From positions 4,832,110-4,896,109 of the forward strand of contig NC_035439.2 in the NCBI RefSeq assembly GCF_002127325.2: a stretch of DNA of 64,000 nucleotides. The letters run 5' to 3'. The first letter of the stretch is position 1. The number at the start of each line of letters is the position of its first letter. Source of the stretch: Helianthus annuus. Its lineage: Eukaryota; Streptophyta; Magnoliopsida; Asterales; Asteraceae. The position numbers were made by a program, and so were the translations under genes. The notes under the pieces are model-generated. The model saw only the letters and a list, made by a program, of their open reading frames with translations, made no database searches and was not told the DNA's origin. This document shows positions 1-8,763 of the stretch, piece by piece.

Positions 1-170
1 TTATAGTTTTCCCATAAAAGCTGGGGTTTGAAAGGGTTTTGCATTAAAAGCCTGTTGTTTTGAAATATAGATTAATATGTTTATATTAAATCTACACGTT
101 TTGCTTGATTAGATTATTAAATGTACAATGAGTTTAAATCTGATTTCTTGGGCTGTTAGATATTTCACTA

Positions 171-178
171 TATAAATT
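171..178 (+). promoter_or_regulatory. TATA box of small gene
   Basis: TATAAATT lies 93 bp upstream of the ATG at 264 in AT-rich sequence, a normal distance for a plant TATA box plus a short 5' leader. It supports the small reading frame downstream as a transcribed gene. No other promoter motif was recognised. Confidence 0.45.
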
Positions 179-263
179 CATTGCCCACTACACCTGTTTT
201 TCATCACGTTTTCCTATGAAGATATCATACTTTCAGATCACTTGAGTAATATAGTTTGTTAAA

Positions 264-593
264 ATGGCGTCATACACTTCTGCAGAGTCTGATAATTTAA
301 AGCAGCGCTTTATCAGGAAAATTGAGGAACAGGTGTATGAGGATAGGGCTACTCTTCGAGAGCTGAAGAGATGTTTTGATGGACTGCACATTGGCCTGTT
401 CACGAGAGAGCAGGTTTCCAGAAATCTGATGCGGATGCCTTCAACTTCCGTTCGTGAGCTTTGTGTTGTCAGTAATATAGAGTGCGGTGACAGAGACGTG
501 GAGTTCATGGCGATGCTGAAGGACGTACATCGAGAGGTTCAGCAATCGATGGAGTTGAAGCTAAAATTTCTTAATTCTTGCTGTTATTGTTAG
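264..593 (+). CDS. Small hypothetical protein, 109 aa
   Basis: I do not recognise this protein. It is a complete single-exon frame of 109 residues starting with MASYTSAESD. It is rich in charged residues and predicted helical (RFIRKIEEQVYEDRATLREL near residues 15-34), and ends in a cysteine cluster NSCCYC. There is no signal peptide or membrane segment. A TATA box at 171-178 and tandem AATAAA-like poly(A) signals at about 649-664 (AATAAATGAATAAA) bracket it, so it looks like a real short transcription unit. It could also be a captured or degenerate piece of a longer gene. The frame overlapping it on the minus strand lacks such context and was treated as a shadow. Confidence 0.45.
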   Translation: MASYTSAESDNLKQRFIRKIEEQVYEDRATLRELKRCFDGLHIGLFTREQVSRNLMRMPSTSVRELCVVSNIECGDRDVEFMAMLKDVHREVQQSMELKLKFLNSCCYC

Positions 594-649
594 ATTTGAA
601 AGTTTCGTTGTGACTGTATGTTATGTAATTGTTGATCTTTTAATGTCAT

Positions 650-1027
650 GAATAAATGAATAAATTTTAATCTTATGAATATTTGTTGTTGCATTTTACT
701 TTTACTTATTTAGTGTTTGAGTTTGAGTTTGATTTAGATTTTGTTGATGTTGAATTGTGTGTGAACAGATGTTTGGTAAGTCAAGAGAGGTTTAATAGGA
801 TTAAAGGTTGGTGTAAGGGTGAACATATGAGTGCAAAGATAAAACAAGGTATAAAATTTGATCATTAATAACAGTTTTTTGAAGAATTTGCTGCTCCAAA
901 TTACAAAGACTCAATATTTGGAGTTGTAAAAGGTCTGTTGTAGCTAAAGTCTGGTAAAAGAGAACATATGCTAATAAAGAAAGATTGAAGAAGCAAATGT
1001 CTGCTATGGGAGAACAAATGTTAAAGA
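650..1027 (+). repeat. Direct repeat, copy 1
   Basis: The segment starting at the poly(A) region of the small gene is repeated, diverged, at 1243-1690. Shared landmarks include TGAATAAATTTTA, GAGTTTGATTTAGATT, GTTTGGTAAGTCAA and TTTAATAGGATTAAAGGTTGG, and the AAAAGGTCTGTTGTAGCTAA stretch. No coding capacity is convincing in either copy. Confidence 0.75.
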
Positions 1028-1242
1028 ACAACAGATGATATTCAAAATATGCTGATCAACAAAGGTTTTTATAGTAACAGTGGTTAGGTTAATAGCAGAT
1101 GTTGGGAGTTTGTTAGTCTATTAGATTAGATGTTGCTCACAAGGTGAACATTGTAATTGCAATCTTTGTATAAGCATGCTGCTGGCATCATTCTTCTCAT
1201 TCTTATGAAACAACTGTTTATCCTAACGACTGTTGATTTACC

Positions 1243-1690
1243 AGTGCTGAATAAATTTTAATTCTATTAATCTTTGTTGTCGCATCTTAGTTTTACTTAT
1301 TTTAGTAAGCATAAGTATTATTATATAGTTTTGAATAACATCTAAGGATTGCAGACAGATATTGATGTAGATGTGTAATTGTCTCTGAGTTTGATTTAGA
1401 TTATGTTGATGTTGAATTGTGTCTGAACAGATGTTTGGTAAGTCAACAGAGGTTTAATAGGATTAAAGGTTGGTTTGAGGCTGAATAGATGATTGTAAAG
1501 ACAAAATAATCTAGAATATTTGATCATCAATAACTGTTTTTTTGAAGAATTTGCTCACCCAAATTACAAAGAGTCAATATTTGCTGTTGTAAAAGGTCTG
1601 TTGTAGCTAAAGTTTGACAAAAGAGAGCATCTGCTGATGAAGAATGTCTGAAGATGCAAAGATCTGCTATGGGCCAAGAGATGTTAACTA
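1243..1690 (+). repeat. Direct repeat, copy 2 (with internal insertion)
   Basis: This is a second copy of 650-1027, offset by about 600-660 bp, with many substitutions. About 60-75 bp extra after position ~1310 is absent from copy 1. The copy ends at the boundary of the LTR-like sequence starting near 1689. It suggests a local tandem duplication, including the 3' end of the small gene, followed by divergence. Confidence 0.7.
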
Positions 1691-2006
1691 TAACAGCCCC
1701 TCGAAAACGACCCTAAACGTTCCTAAATACATCTCGTACGTAATAAACGGACCCGTATAACCCTTATATTAATAAAAATCGAATAAAACGACTATTAAGG
1801 CCGCTCGAGGGCCGCGATAAATGAAGGGGGACTCCTTCGCAGGGGGCGAGGTCCCTTTACTTGCCGGACACTTTGACTGCCACGTGTCGGACACGTGTCG
1901 ACCCTACCCGCTGACTCACCAAGCCTATCGCCGCCTTTAGGGCTCTCGCGGGCCGCGAGAGATGAAGAAGAGAACGTCGCGGGGCGCGACCCGCCTCTGG
2001 TCAGGC

Positions 2007-2014
2007 TATAAAAG
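2007..2014 (+). promoter_or_regulatory. TATA box in solo LTR
   Basis: TATAAAAG followed by GGG, 318 bp inside the LTR-like segment, is the likely core promoter of the old element. Confidence 0.45.
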
Positions 2015-2156
2015 GGGATCGAAGCTGCATTTCAAATCGTTCAAAAAATTCTAATTTCTCTCAACTTCTGTAGGCTAAAGCTATAGCCAAATACCCCCTT
2101 AAAACGCGAAGATCTACCTCGTTGTAAGTATTATAACCCTATTTGTTACCCTACAC

Positions 2157-2311
2157 GATTGATCTAGGACTCCGTAATGCATGTCAAAGGCTCTGCCTGA
2201 CTCAGTCGTTGGAGTTTCTGTCTCGTGTTACACCCGATTGATCTAGGACTCCGTAATGCATGTCAAGGCCCTGCATAACTCAGTCATTGGAGTTCTGTCT
2301 CGAATTGTACG
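2157..2311 (+). repeat. 78-bp tandem duplication inside LTR
   Basis: Two head-to-tail copies begin CGATTGATCTAGGACTCCG at 2157 and 2235 and run through the CTCAGTC(G/A)TTGGAGT block. They differ by a few substitutions and small indels. The duplication lies downstream of the TATA box, in the transcribed part of the LTR. Confidence 0.8.
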
Positions 2312-2890
2312 GTTAGTGTGATTTGGGTTATTTTACTAACACGTGTGCATTGTTTAATTTCGATAGATAATAACCAGGAGAATCACCAGGAAACTACAAT
2401 AGTATCACCTAAGTAACAATGTGAGTACATTCTTTTTTTGTCACCTTTTTGTAAATTACTTTATGAGTCAAAATGTTTTACCAAAACCTCAAATGTTTTA
2501 AATAAACACTTAACATTAATTGAGTATTTGCGATTCTACAATTACTGCCGGTATGTTGAGGTTTTGTATACATTACTGAAAGACGTTATCATTGGACAAC
2601 GAGTTAGCCGATAAGTAATATGACCCACAAGTCAGGTGTTGACAATACTGAATGAATAATTGAGTAGATATAAACAAATGTTATTGCGGATGCCCTCAAT
2701 ACTGTAAAGTTGTGAAACTGTTTTCATTAAACTGGGATGCACTCACCAGTATTTCTTGCTGATAAAATATTTTTAAAACGCGTTTCAGGTAACTTAGTGA
2801 CCACCCTCCGGGCGTGAGAATAAGTACAGGGATCTCAAGAAGAAGATGAAGTAATAAGAGTGAAAGTAAGTGGAAGTAGAATGTTAAATT

Positions 2891-3930
2891 ATACCTGAAT
2901 TCTCATATTCATAACCAAAGTTTGGCGCCAAAAATGTCATGGAGGTAATGACAGAATTCTCTTTTTCGTTAACAGTTATCTCCCCATCCATGCACACGGA
3001 TCGTGATCTTGATCAACGGTTGGGGAGATGCCATGTGGAAAGTGGGTTGATCTAGATTTTTAAGTAAATTGTTGCCATCATCATGACTTGGATGAAGGTC
3101 CCAGATTTTGCCACATCACCTTCGGTTATAACCGAATGAGATTGTGCATGATGATCATTTAAGACCTTCTAGAAGATCTACAGCTGTAAACCATTTCACC
3201 TTTGCCACGTGTCCATTTTGTTATAACAGAAAAGATTTCTTTTGTTTAAGTTCTTATTTCCTATGCGCAGATATGCTCAAGACTTGTCTTTTATTGAATC
3301 TTCATGCTTAACTGTACCCTTGCGTGAGCCCGCGCAAGGGTATTAATTGAACATTTGTCTTTCTTTTCTCCCGCGGATGGTTACTGAGGACTGGTCTTCC
3401 CCAAATCTTTACTGAGGCATGTTGCGCGGCCGTGCAAGGTCTGTTTAAGATGGGTTTGGAATGTAGTTATGGTATGGTCCTCTGCGTTTGCGCAGGGTTT
3501 TTAGGACCATACCCCATCAAGTGGTCGGTAATTTGAAAACTTTTATGAGCTTTATTTCCCAAACATATATGTATACGTTTGTGTTTCATCTGAAAAACAT
3601 GTACTATTTGGAACACGTGTTCATTATATATGTAACTTTTTTTTGTTATTTTTATGTTTAGCCATATATAATTGTATTTAAGGGTATCCATTGAGAAATA
3701 TAAATGGAATTTCCTGGGAATTTATAAAATTAATAAAAATATTTTTTTTTTTTGTGTGTAAAACAAAATGGTGCAGGTTGATTAAAAGGTGCGGCAGTTG
3801 TCAATCAATTCAATTTTTTAATGGTGCGGTCCAGATCACTAATTGTTAATCAGATTTTGCAATTTGTATAAATGATACATTCTTGTCATGCAAATTCAAG
3901 CAAAGGAACAATTGAAATAATACAAATAAT
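2891..3930. other. Intergenic sequence, nothing recognised
   Basis: AT-rich sequence with short GC islands and no reading frame that looks coding. No terminal inverted repeats, tRNA-like boxes or retroelement motifs were recognised. The short frames here are isolated and low in complexity. Confidence 0.5.
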
Positions 3931-4042
3931 CACGAATAACAAAACAAATATGAGCAATGTCGCTCTTTACTCTCACACATCAGAATCACGAATAACAAAA
4001 CAAATATGAGCATTGTCGCTCTTTACTCTCACACATCAGACA
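3931..4042 (+). repeat. 56-bp tandem duplication
   Basis: Two adjacent 56-bp units begin CACGAATAACAAAACAAATA at 3931 and 3987, with one clear difference (GAGCAATG versus GAGCATTG). The pair lies just past the stop of the minus-strand MEB-like gene, so it would be in that gene's 3' UTR or flank. Confidence 0.85.
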
Positions 4043-4097
4043 GATGCTAGAGACGGGATGGTGGCATGTGGGAGGAGAGACACACCACCACTCGAAC

Positions 4098-5318
4098 TCA
4101 AGTCAAAAATCCATACTCCTCTATGAACCTCGTAAGCAGATTCCCAGCAACATAAGACACACGTGACATTGATATTGCGATAGTAATATAGTACAGCACG
4201 ATCTTAATGTACTCAAAAAATGTGTACTTATTGATGTAAGCCTTGAATATTGCCAATAATGACACACATACAAGAGACACAATTGCAACTATTACGACTG
4301 TAAAGTCCTTGTCATTGGTCTCATGAAATGAGTACCCATATGCAACTAGTGGGACCATCCCGAACACGACGAAGGATAGTATTGTGAAAAAAACATGTAG
4401 TGGGAAATAGTTTACTTCTCCAAGTAGCTCTTCGTACTTACTGGTAGCCTCATTGTTTGATTCTTGGCTTGAGTTATCCTTGTAACAATCGTCTCTAAGC
4501 TCCCAAAGCTGCGAATATGGTTTTTGTGATTAAAAGTGTTGCTATTAAACATTTGTGATATGATTAAACAGTAACGTTTTACTCACATTGTGTCTGATGA
4601 CGAAGTACCCACCAGCAAGACTTGCGAGTGCCAAACATATGATGCTTATTATAGCAAATTGAAGTATTAGTTATTAGGATTAAATATCAAACGAATTTGG
4701 TGTGACAGGAACAATCTAGGTTAACAAATCAAACAAATATAAAAAGATTTATCCCGTGTCACCAAGAAAATATCAACCGTAGACCAATAAGGTTTAGTAA
4801 ATTTTAACGGGTTAAATATGACTAAAAGATAACTGATTAAACACGTTTGAAGGAGTTGAAAGTATCCTATGATGCTGCAATATGATTTTATATAACCTTC
4901 AAAATATCTTTTTTAGACCAAAGTTATTAAACATGTCGCTTTTATAGCTAAGCCGCCCATTCAACCTATTTTGCGAACTATACAAATGGGTAACAACCAT
5001 TCGAACATGCAATATCATGGCCACATGGGTTAATCGATCTAGTAATATACCTAATTTGACACGGAACAGGTATCCATCTTATCTTTTTCATTTATACCAA
5101 CAACGTATGTCAGATTAAACATATATCAATCACTAGAAAAAGAATAAATCAAAACTTACGTGTTATAGCATCAGAAGCAGCTGCGAATGCTACGACACTT
5201 AAGCTTGCGATCACCGTCATTGAACCTCCATACACAATACTCTTCAAGATCTCAAGAAGAATACCATTAGATCCTGTTAACAGTTTTGCAATATCCAATT
5301 TCCAGTCATGATGTGTTA
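4098..5318 (-). CDS. Partial membrane-of-ER-body / VIT-like protein gene
   Basis: Three minus-strand exons can be read. About 5318-5160 encodes KLDIAKLL then LLEILKSIVYGGSMTVIASL and SVVAFAAASDA, with a GTAAGT donor. About 4655-4587 encodes SIICLALASLAGGYFVIRHN with a GTGAGT donor. 4508-4098 encodes LWELRDD, KYEELLGEVNYFPLHVFFTI, a region ending SLVCVSLLAIFKAY, then SYVAGNLLTRFIEEYGFLT and a stop. These match, from memory, the C-terminal vacuolar-iron-transporter-like membrane region of plant MEB proteins, thought to sit in ER membranes and carry metals. Hydrophobic segments are visible in all three exons. The phase between exons 1 and 2 does not close cleanly, and no 5' exons or start were found. 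It may therefore be a truncated pseudogene or a gene with an unrecognised small exon. Confidence 0.6.
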
Positions 5319-5443
5319 CTTTTTATAAGATTAACCAATATTTGGCCTGATCATATCTATTTCCTATAATCATCTTAGACATGTTATGAATTTACATCGA
5401 TATGGATGGTAAACAGGCAACAAGTTGCGCCGCTACATCTTTT

Positions 5444-5692
5444 TTAAATAGGAAAACTAAGTCTTTTAAAAACTACGTCCATAGATCTCGGGGTCATAAT
5501 ATTACTATGCATGGCCCTTTGAACTCGATTAAGTAGGTCAACGGCCTCTGGTGCCAAGAAACCAAAAGTATCAAAAGCATATGGGATAAACACGTGCTGA
5601 TTGTCAAGACACACTTTTTTGTGTTTGTTCACTTTGTTGTGGGTTTTAATCTCATAATAATGACGTAACTTCTTGGTTAATATAAGTTTCAT
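5444..5692 (-). pseudogene. Repeat-derived ORF fragment
   Basis: An 82-residue frame ends with VFIPYAFDTFGFLAPEAVDL and MTPRSMDVVFKRL. This type of sentence is familiar to me from C-terminal parts of plant reverse-transcriptase-related or repeat-encoded proteins, but I cannot assign it to one family. It sits upstream of the MEB-like exons on the same strand and has no catalytic motif. It is most likely a relic inserted in or near that gene. Confidence 0.3.
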
Positions 5693-5773
5693 CTGTTGAA
5701 AGAAAAAAAAACATAATTGAAAAGATCTTTTAGATAATATATCAATAAAAGGCTTTTTAATGGAAGATAAATG

Positions 5774-5985
5774 TTGGTTTGTCCATGGCTTTATAGCCTA
5801 GTGGTATTTTGGGGTGAGATAAGACTTTGGGACCAATAGGTTTTGGGTTTGATTCCCGTAAAGGGGCGTTTTCCCAAATTTATTGGTTTCCTCCTGAATT
5901 GGTGTGTAGACATCATGCCTAGTGAAGATGGATATGATCGGGTGGCAGTAGTCCGTCAGTGATCCAAATTTACCATTAAAAAAAA
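5774..5985 (+). mobile_element. tRNA-derived SINE
   Basis: A Pol III box A (TAGCCTAGTGGTA, 5794-5806) and box B (GGTTTGATTCC, 5846-5856) are 40 bp apart, as in tRNA-derived SINEs. A unique 3' body ends CCAAATTTACCATT followed by an A run. Approximate target repeats AGATAAATG (left) and AGATAAAATG (right) flank it. It shows no cloverleaf good enough for a tRNA gene. The copy is about 0.2 kb. Confidence 0.75.
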
Positions 5986-5989
5986 GATA

Positions 5990-6499
5990 AAATGGTGGCT
6001 GTCATTCATCAATAATCATTACGTGAAATTGACAATTTATATTTTACTTTACATATTCAACTCACAAGTAACTATGTGTATTAAATTTTGCAAAAATTAA
6101 AGTAGTAGAATTCCAGTGCGTAATGTGGAGGAACTCGTTTGTCATCGATTTGACTCGTTCCTGTACTAGTATCGGTATAACAACCGAAATAGAAAATCTG
6201 GTAAATAAAGTTATGATATGCTAAGAAATAGACACATGTTTTAAAATGATAAAAATAGAAAAACAAATATTGTTGCCAGTTCCGATAATACTGATACCGA
6301 TGTTGCTTAGGGGTATCGATTCAGGCCATCACAGTACCGAAAATTTAAACATAATTGTGTGGTTATCAGTCTTTATAGATTCAGTTCGTCACGATCCCGA
6401 TACAAAAAGATTAATATTTAAAATATAATTTGTTTTCAATAAAAATTATATGGGAACGTTGACCAAAAAAATAAACATAATTATATATTAAAACTATTT
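5990..6499. other. Intergenic AT-rich sequence
   Basis: No gene recognised. Scattered ACCGATAC/TATCGGTA words around 6160-6400 recall the GGTACCGGTACC-rich hAT MITE at 33238-33894, so a decayed relative may lie here. No termini could be defined. Confidence 0.35.
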
Positions 6500-7035
6500 G
6501 CCATATTGGATTAAAATAATCTCAACTTTCTCAATTTGGCCGATAATAATCCCAACTCAGTTGTTTGCCGATAATAATCCGAACTGGTCCACTTTTGACC
6601 GATAATAGTTCGCCGTTAAAAATAGCTTAACGGAGTTTAGTTTTTATCCGAATTATAAACTGATGTTTTAGGGATTTTGATCAGAACCAGGATATGAGTC
6701 GATTTATGTAACACTTATCTCGAAAAGGTGCTCCAAACAGCTTGAATTTTGTTAATTAGAAGTTTAAACACCCGAATTGAAGCACCATTTTCATCGTTTA
6801 AGGTAGTATTTCGGGGTAAATTTTACATCAATCAACTCCTAACCTAGTTCTAAACCAAAGCCCTAAAACATCGGTTTGTAATTCGGAAAAAAAAACCTTA
6901 ACTCCGTTACGCTATTTTTAACGCAAGCTATTATCGGACAAAAATGGATGGTTCGAATTATTATCGGCAAATAACTGAGTTGGAATTATTATCGGCCAAA
7001 TTAAGAAAGTTAGAATTATTTAAATCCAATTTGTC
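6500..7035. mobile_element. MULE-type MITE with 9-bp TSD
   Basis: The 536-bp element has long terminal inverted repeats. The left end ATTGGATTAAAATAATCTCA and the right-end complement ATTGGATTTAAATAATTCTA continue with matching TTGGCCGATAATAAT blocks for nearly 200 bp on each side. It is flanked by a perfect 9-bp duplication AAACTATTT (6491-6499 and 7036-7044), the size typical of Mutator-like elements. There is no coding capacity. Confidence 0.85.
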
Positions 7036-7044
7036 AAACTATTT

Positions 7045-7156
7045 AAGCAAGTTTTCGAAAGTACTTATTGAATAAATATAAATCAAGTCGAATAATGAAT
7101 TGAACGTTATTGAAAATAGAAACAATTCTACTGTTTTTGAAAATTTATATATAACT
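7045..7156. other. Short spacer between MITE and minisatellite
   Basis: AT-rich, no feature seen. Confidence 0.4.
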
Positions 7157-7212
7157 AGGTTAGAACCCCGTGTAATGCACGGGTTAAATAAATGTAATTT
7201 TATATATCAAAT
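7157..7212 (+). repeat. Minisatellite, first unit (split by copia)
   Basis: CCCGTGTAATGCACGGG followed by TTAAATAAATGTAATTTTAT is the first part of a ~72-bp unit that continues at 18445 on the other side of the copia element. The target duplication CAAAT (7208-7212) is part of this unit. Confidence 0.75.
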
Positions 7213-7872
7213 TGTTGGTGCACTTGTGTCTGTACTTTGTCTGTATTCGGTCTCGATGTAAAACGATGTCTATGTTAGTCTTGTAAGTTTGACCAAGCCA
7301 ACTATCCTCCTAGTTTGACTTGGCCAAACAGTTTGTGCATGAATGTAAAATGTCTGTGCCGAAGGATGTCTCATCGAAGGATAGTTTAGATCCTTCGATG
7401 AGCTCGAAAGATGAATCTCGACAGATCATCCTTCGAGATATACATAGGTCCTTCGACAGGTTTAACTTCGATAGATGATCCTTAGATCATCTATCGGATC
7501 CTTCGATCAGCCTTGATGATCCTTCGGACAGACTACCTGTGTTTGGGTATAAATACCCATGCAGTGTGTTCTTTTCGGTAGAGACTTGGATAGACAGACA
7601 CAGATAGAAAGATAGACACTCGAGAGATAGTGAGAGCTTTCTGTCAAGAACACACACACACATTAGAGAGTTTGCAAAACAGATTTGTAAACCTTGTGCT
7701 TGTAACCGGAACCTTCATTCGCATTAATACAAGTGGTGTTAATCGGTGAATCTTGTGTGTTTTGTGTTTGTGCTTGTTTCAACTCGGTTTGCACTCTAGC
7801 TTGGATTCCGCACTCGCTAGTGTGTTAATATAACAAGGATTAGGTTTCATCTCGACCTCCGAGGGACCTACA
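7213..7872 (+). repeat. Copia 5' LTR
   Basis: TG...CA termini, 660 bp. The U3 is crowded with CCTTCGA/TCGAAGG words. The TATA box sits inside a palindrome GGGTATAAATACCC (7545-7558). It is near-identical to 17785-18444. Confidence 0.95.
7548..7555 (+). promoter_or_regulatory. LTR TATA box
   Basis: TATAAATA, centred in the perfect palindrome GGGTATAAATACCC. It drives the element's genomic RNA, with transcription expected ~30 bp downstream. The 3' LTR carries the same box near 18120-18127. Confidence 0.7.
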
Positions 7873-7874
7873 AG

Positions 7875-7886
7875 TGGTATCAGAGC
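7875..7886 (+). other. Primer binding site, initiator tRNA-Met
   Basis: TGGTATCAGAGC begins two bases after the LTR end. It is the canonical complement of the 3' end of plant initiator tRNA-Met used by copia elements to prime minus-strand DNA. Confidence 0.95.
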
Positions 7887-8385
7887 CGTGGCTCTTTTCC
7901 TTGTTAAAAACCGGGTTTGTTCAAGTCTTGGTGTGTTTGGACACTTGGTTTAGATCCCGTTTTTAGTGTTTTTCTTGGAGTTCTTGGCATAAAAACGTGT
8001 TCTAAACCAACCGAGAGTGTTAAAAAGCGGGTTGGGTAACTTACAACTTGTTTTTACGAAATTTGGTGATTTCCGGCCAAATTCCGGTGTGTTCCGGTGA
8101 CCGGACTTTCTGGATAAGATTTGCCATTTTGGGCATATTTTATTTTGAAAATCTGAGTTGGTAGAGAAAGTACAGTCTGATCATACTCTTTTGCCGAAAG
8201 TTGACTCTACCAACCCATCACCTTTTCACCAACCTATCATATCCGTGTCAGTTGTGTCAGAAGCGATCGAAGGATATCTTTCGATATCGAACGATCATCT
8301 TTCGATCAAGGAAGGCTCGATAGATAATCATCTTTCGAATCATCTTTCGAACCATCCTTCGAAGTTTGTGATCTATCTTTCGAGC

Positions 8386-8640
8386 TCAAGTGAATCTTTC
8401 GAGACCAGTTTTCGAAAGATAAGGATCTTTCATTGTGAATCTTTCGAGATCAGTGTTCGAAAGATAAGGATCTTTCATTGTGAATCTTTCGAGATCAGTG
8501 TTCGAAAGATAAGGATTTTTCATTGTGAATCTTTCGAGATCAGTGTTCGAAAGATAAGGATCTTTCATTGTGAATCTTTCGAGATCAGTGTTCGAAAGAT
8601 AAGGATCTTTCATTGTGAATCTTTCGAGATCAGTTGTTCG
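8386..8640 (+). repeat. 45-bp tandem repeats in copia leader
   Basis: A 45-bp unit (CATTGTGAATCTTTCGAGAT then CAGTGTTCGAAAGATAAGG and ATCTTT) recurs with phases at 8431, 8476, 8521, 8566 and 8611, plus partial units. Because 45 is a multiple of three the array is open on both strands (15-residue repeats such as CESFEISVRKIRIFH). That explains long but probably meaningless frames at 8158-8715 (+) and 8386-8613 (-). It lies between the PBS and gag. Confidence 0.9.
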
Positions 8641-8763
8641 AAATTCAACAGTGATCTTTCGAACACTGTTGATCCTTCGAACAAGGTGTTGATCCTTCGA
8701 TTCTTGTCTGTTTGAACTTAACAGTTTGTGTTTGTGTAGGTCTTCTATTTGTATTTCATTAAA

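Larger units (their letters stand above)
1689..2890 (+). mobile_element. Solo or truncated gypsy-type LTR
   Basis: The segment begins TATAACAGCCCCTC and contains GC-rich blocks with GGGCCGCGA, CACGTGTC boxes and a clear TATA box (TATAAAAG at 2007-2014). An internal 78-bp duplication follows. A related fragment with the same start (TATAACAACCCTCC) and the same GGGCCGCGA and CCACGTGTC blocks occurs at 36083-36366, so this is a repeat family. Organisation (U3 with TATA, then a long R/U5-like region) fits a long gypsy LTR, perhaps chromovirus-like. No internal domain or second LTR is present, so it is a solo LTR or truncated copy. The right edge is approximate. Confidence 0.5.

Noticed and set aside
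3467..3691. 74-aa minus ORF
   Set aside because: Isolated AT-rich frame with no splice context, promoter or family resemblance.
5794..5856. tRNA gene
   Set aside because: Box A and box B are present, but a good cloverleaf is not evident and the unit has a SINE body and A tail.
8158..8715. 185-aa ORF before copia gag
   Set aside because: Its body is the 45-bp tandem repeat, open by arithmetic on both strands. It lies in the untranslated leader and has no domain.
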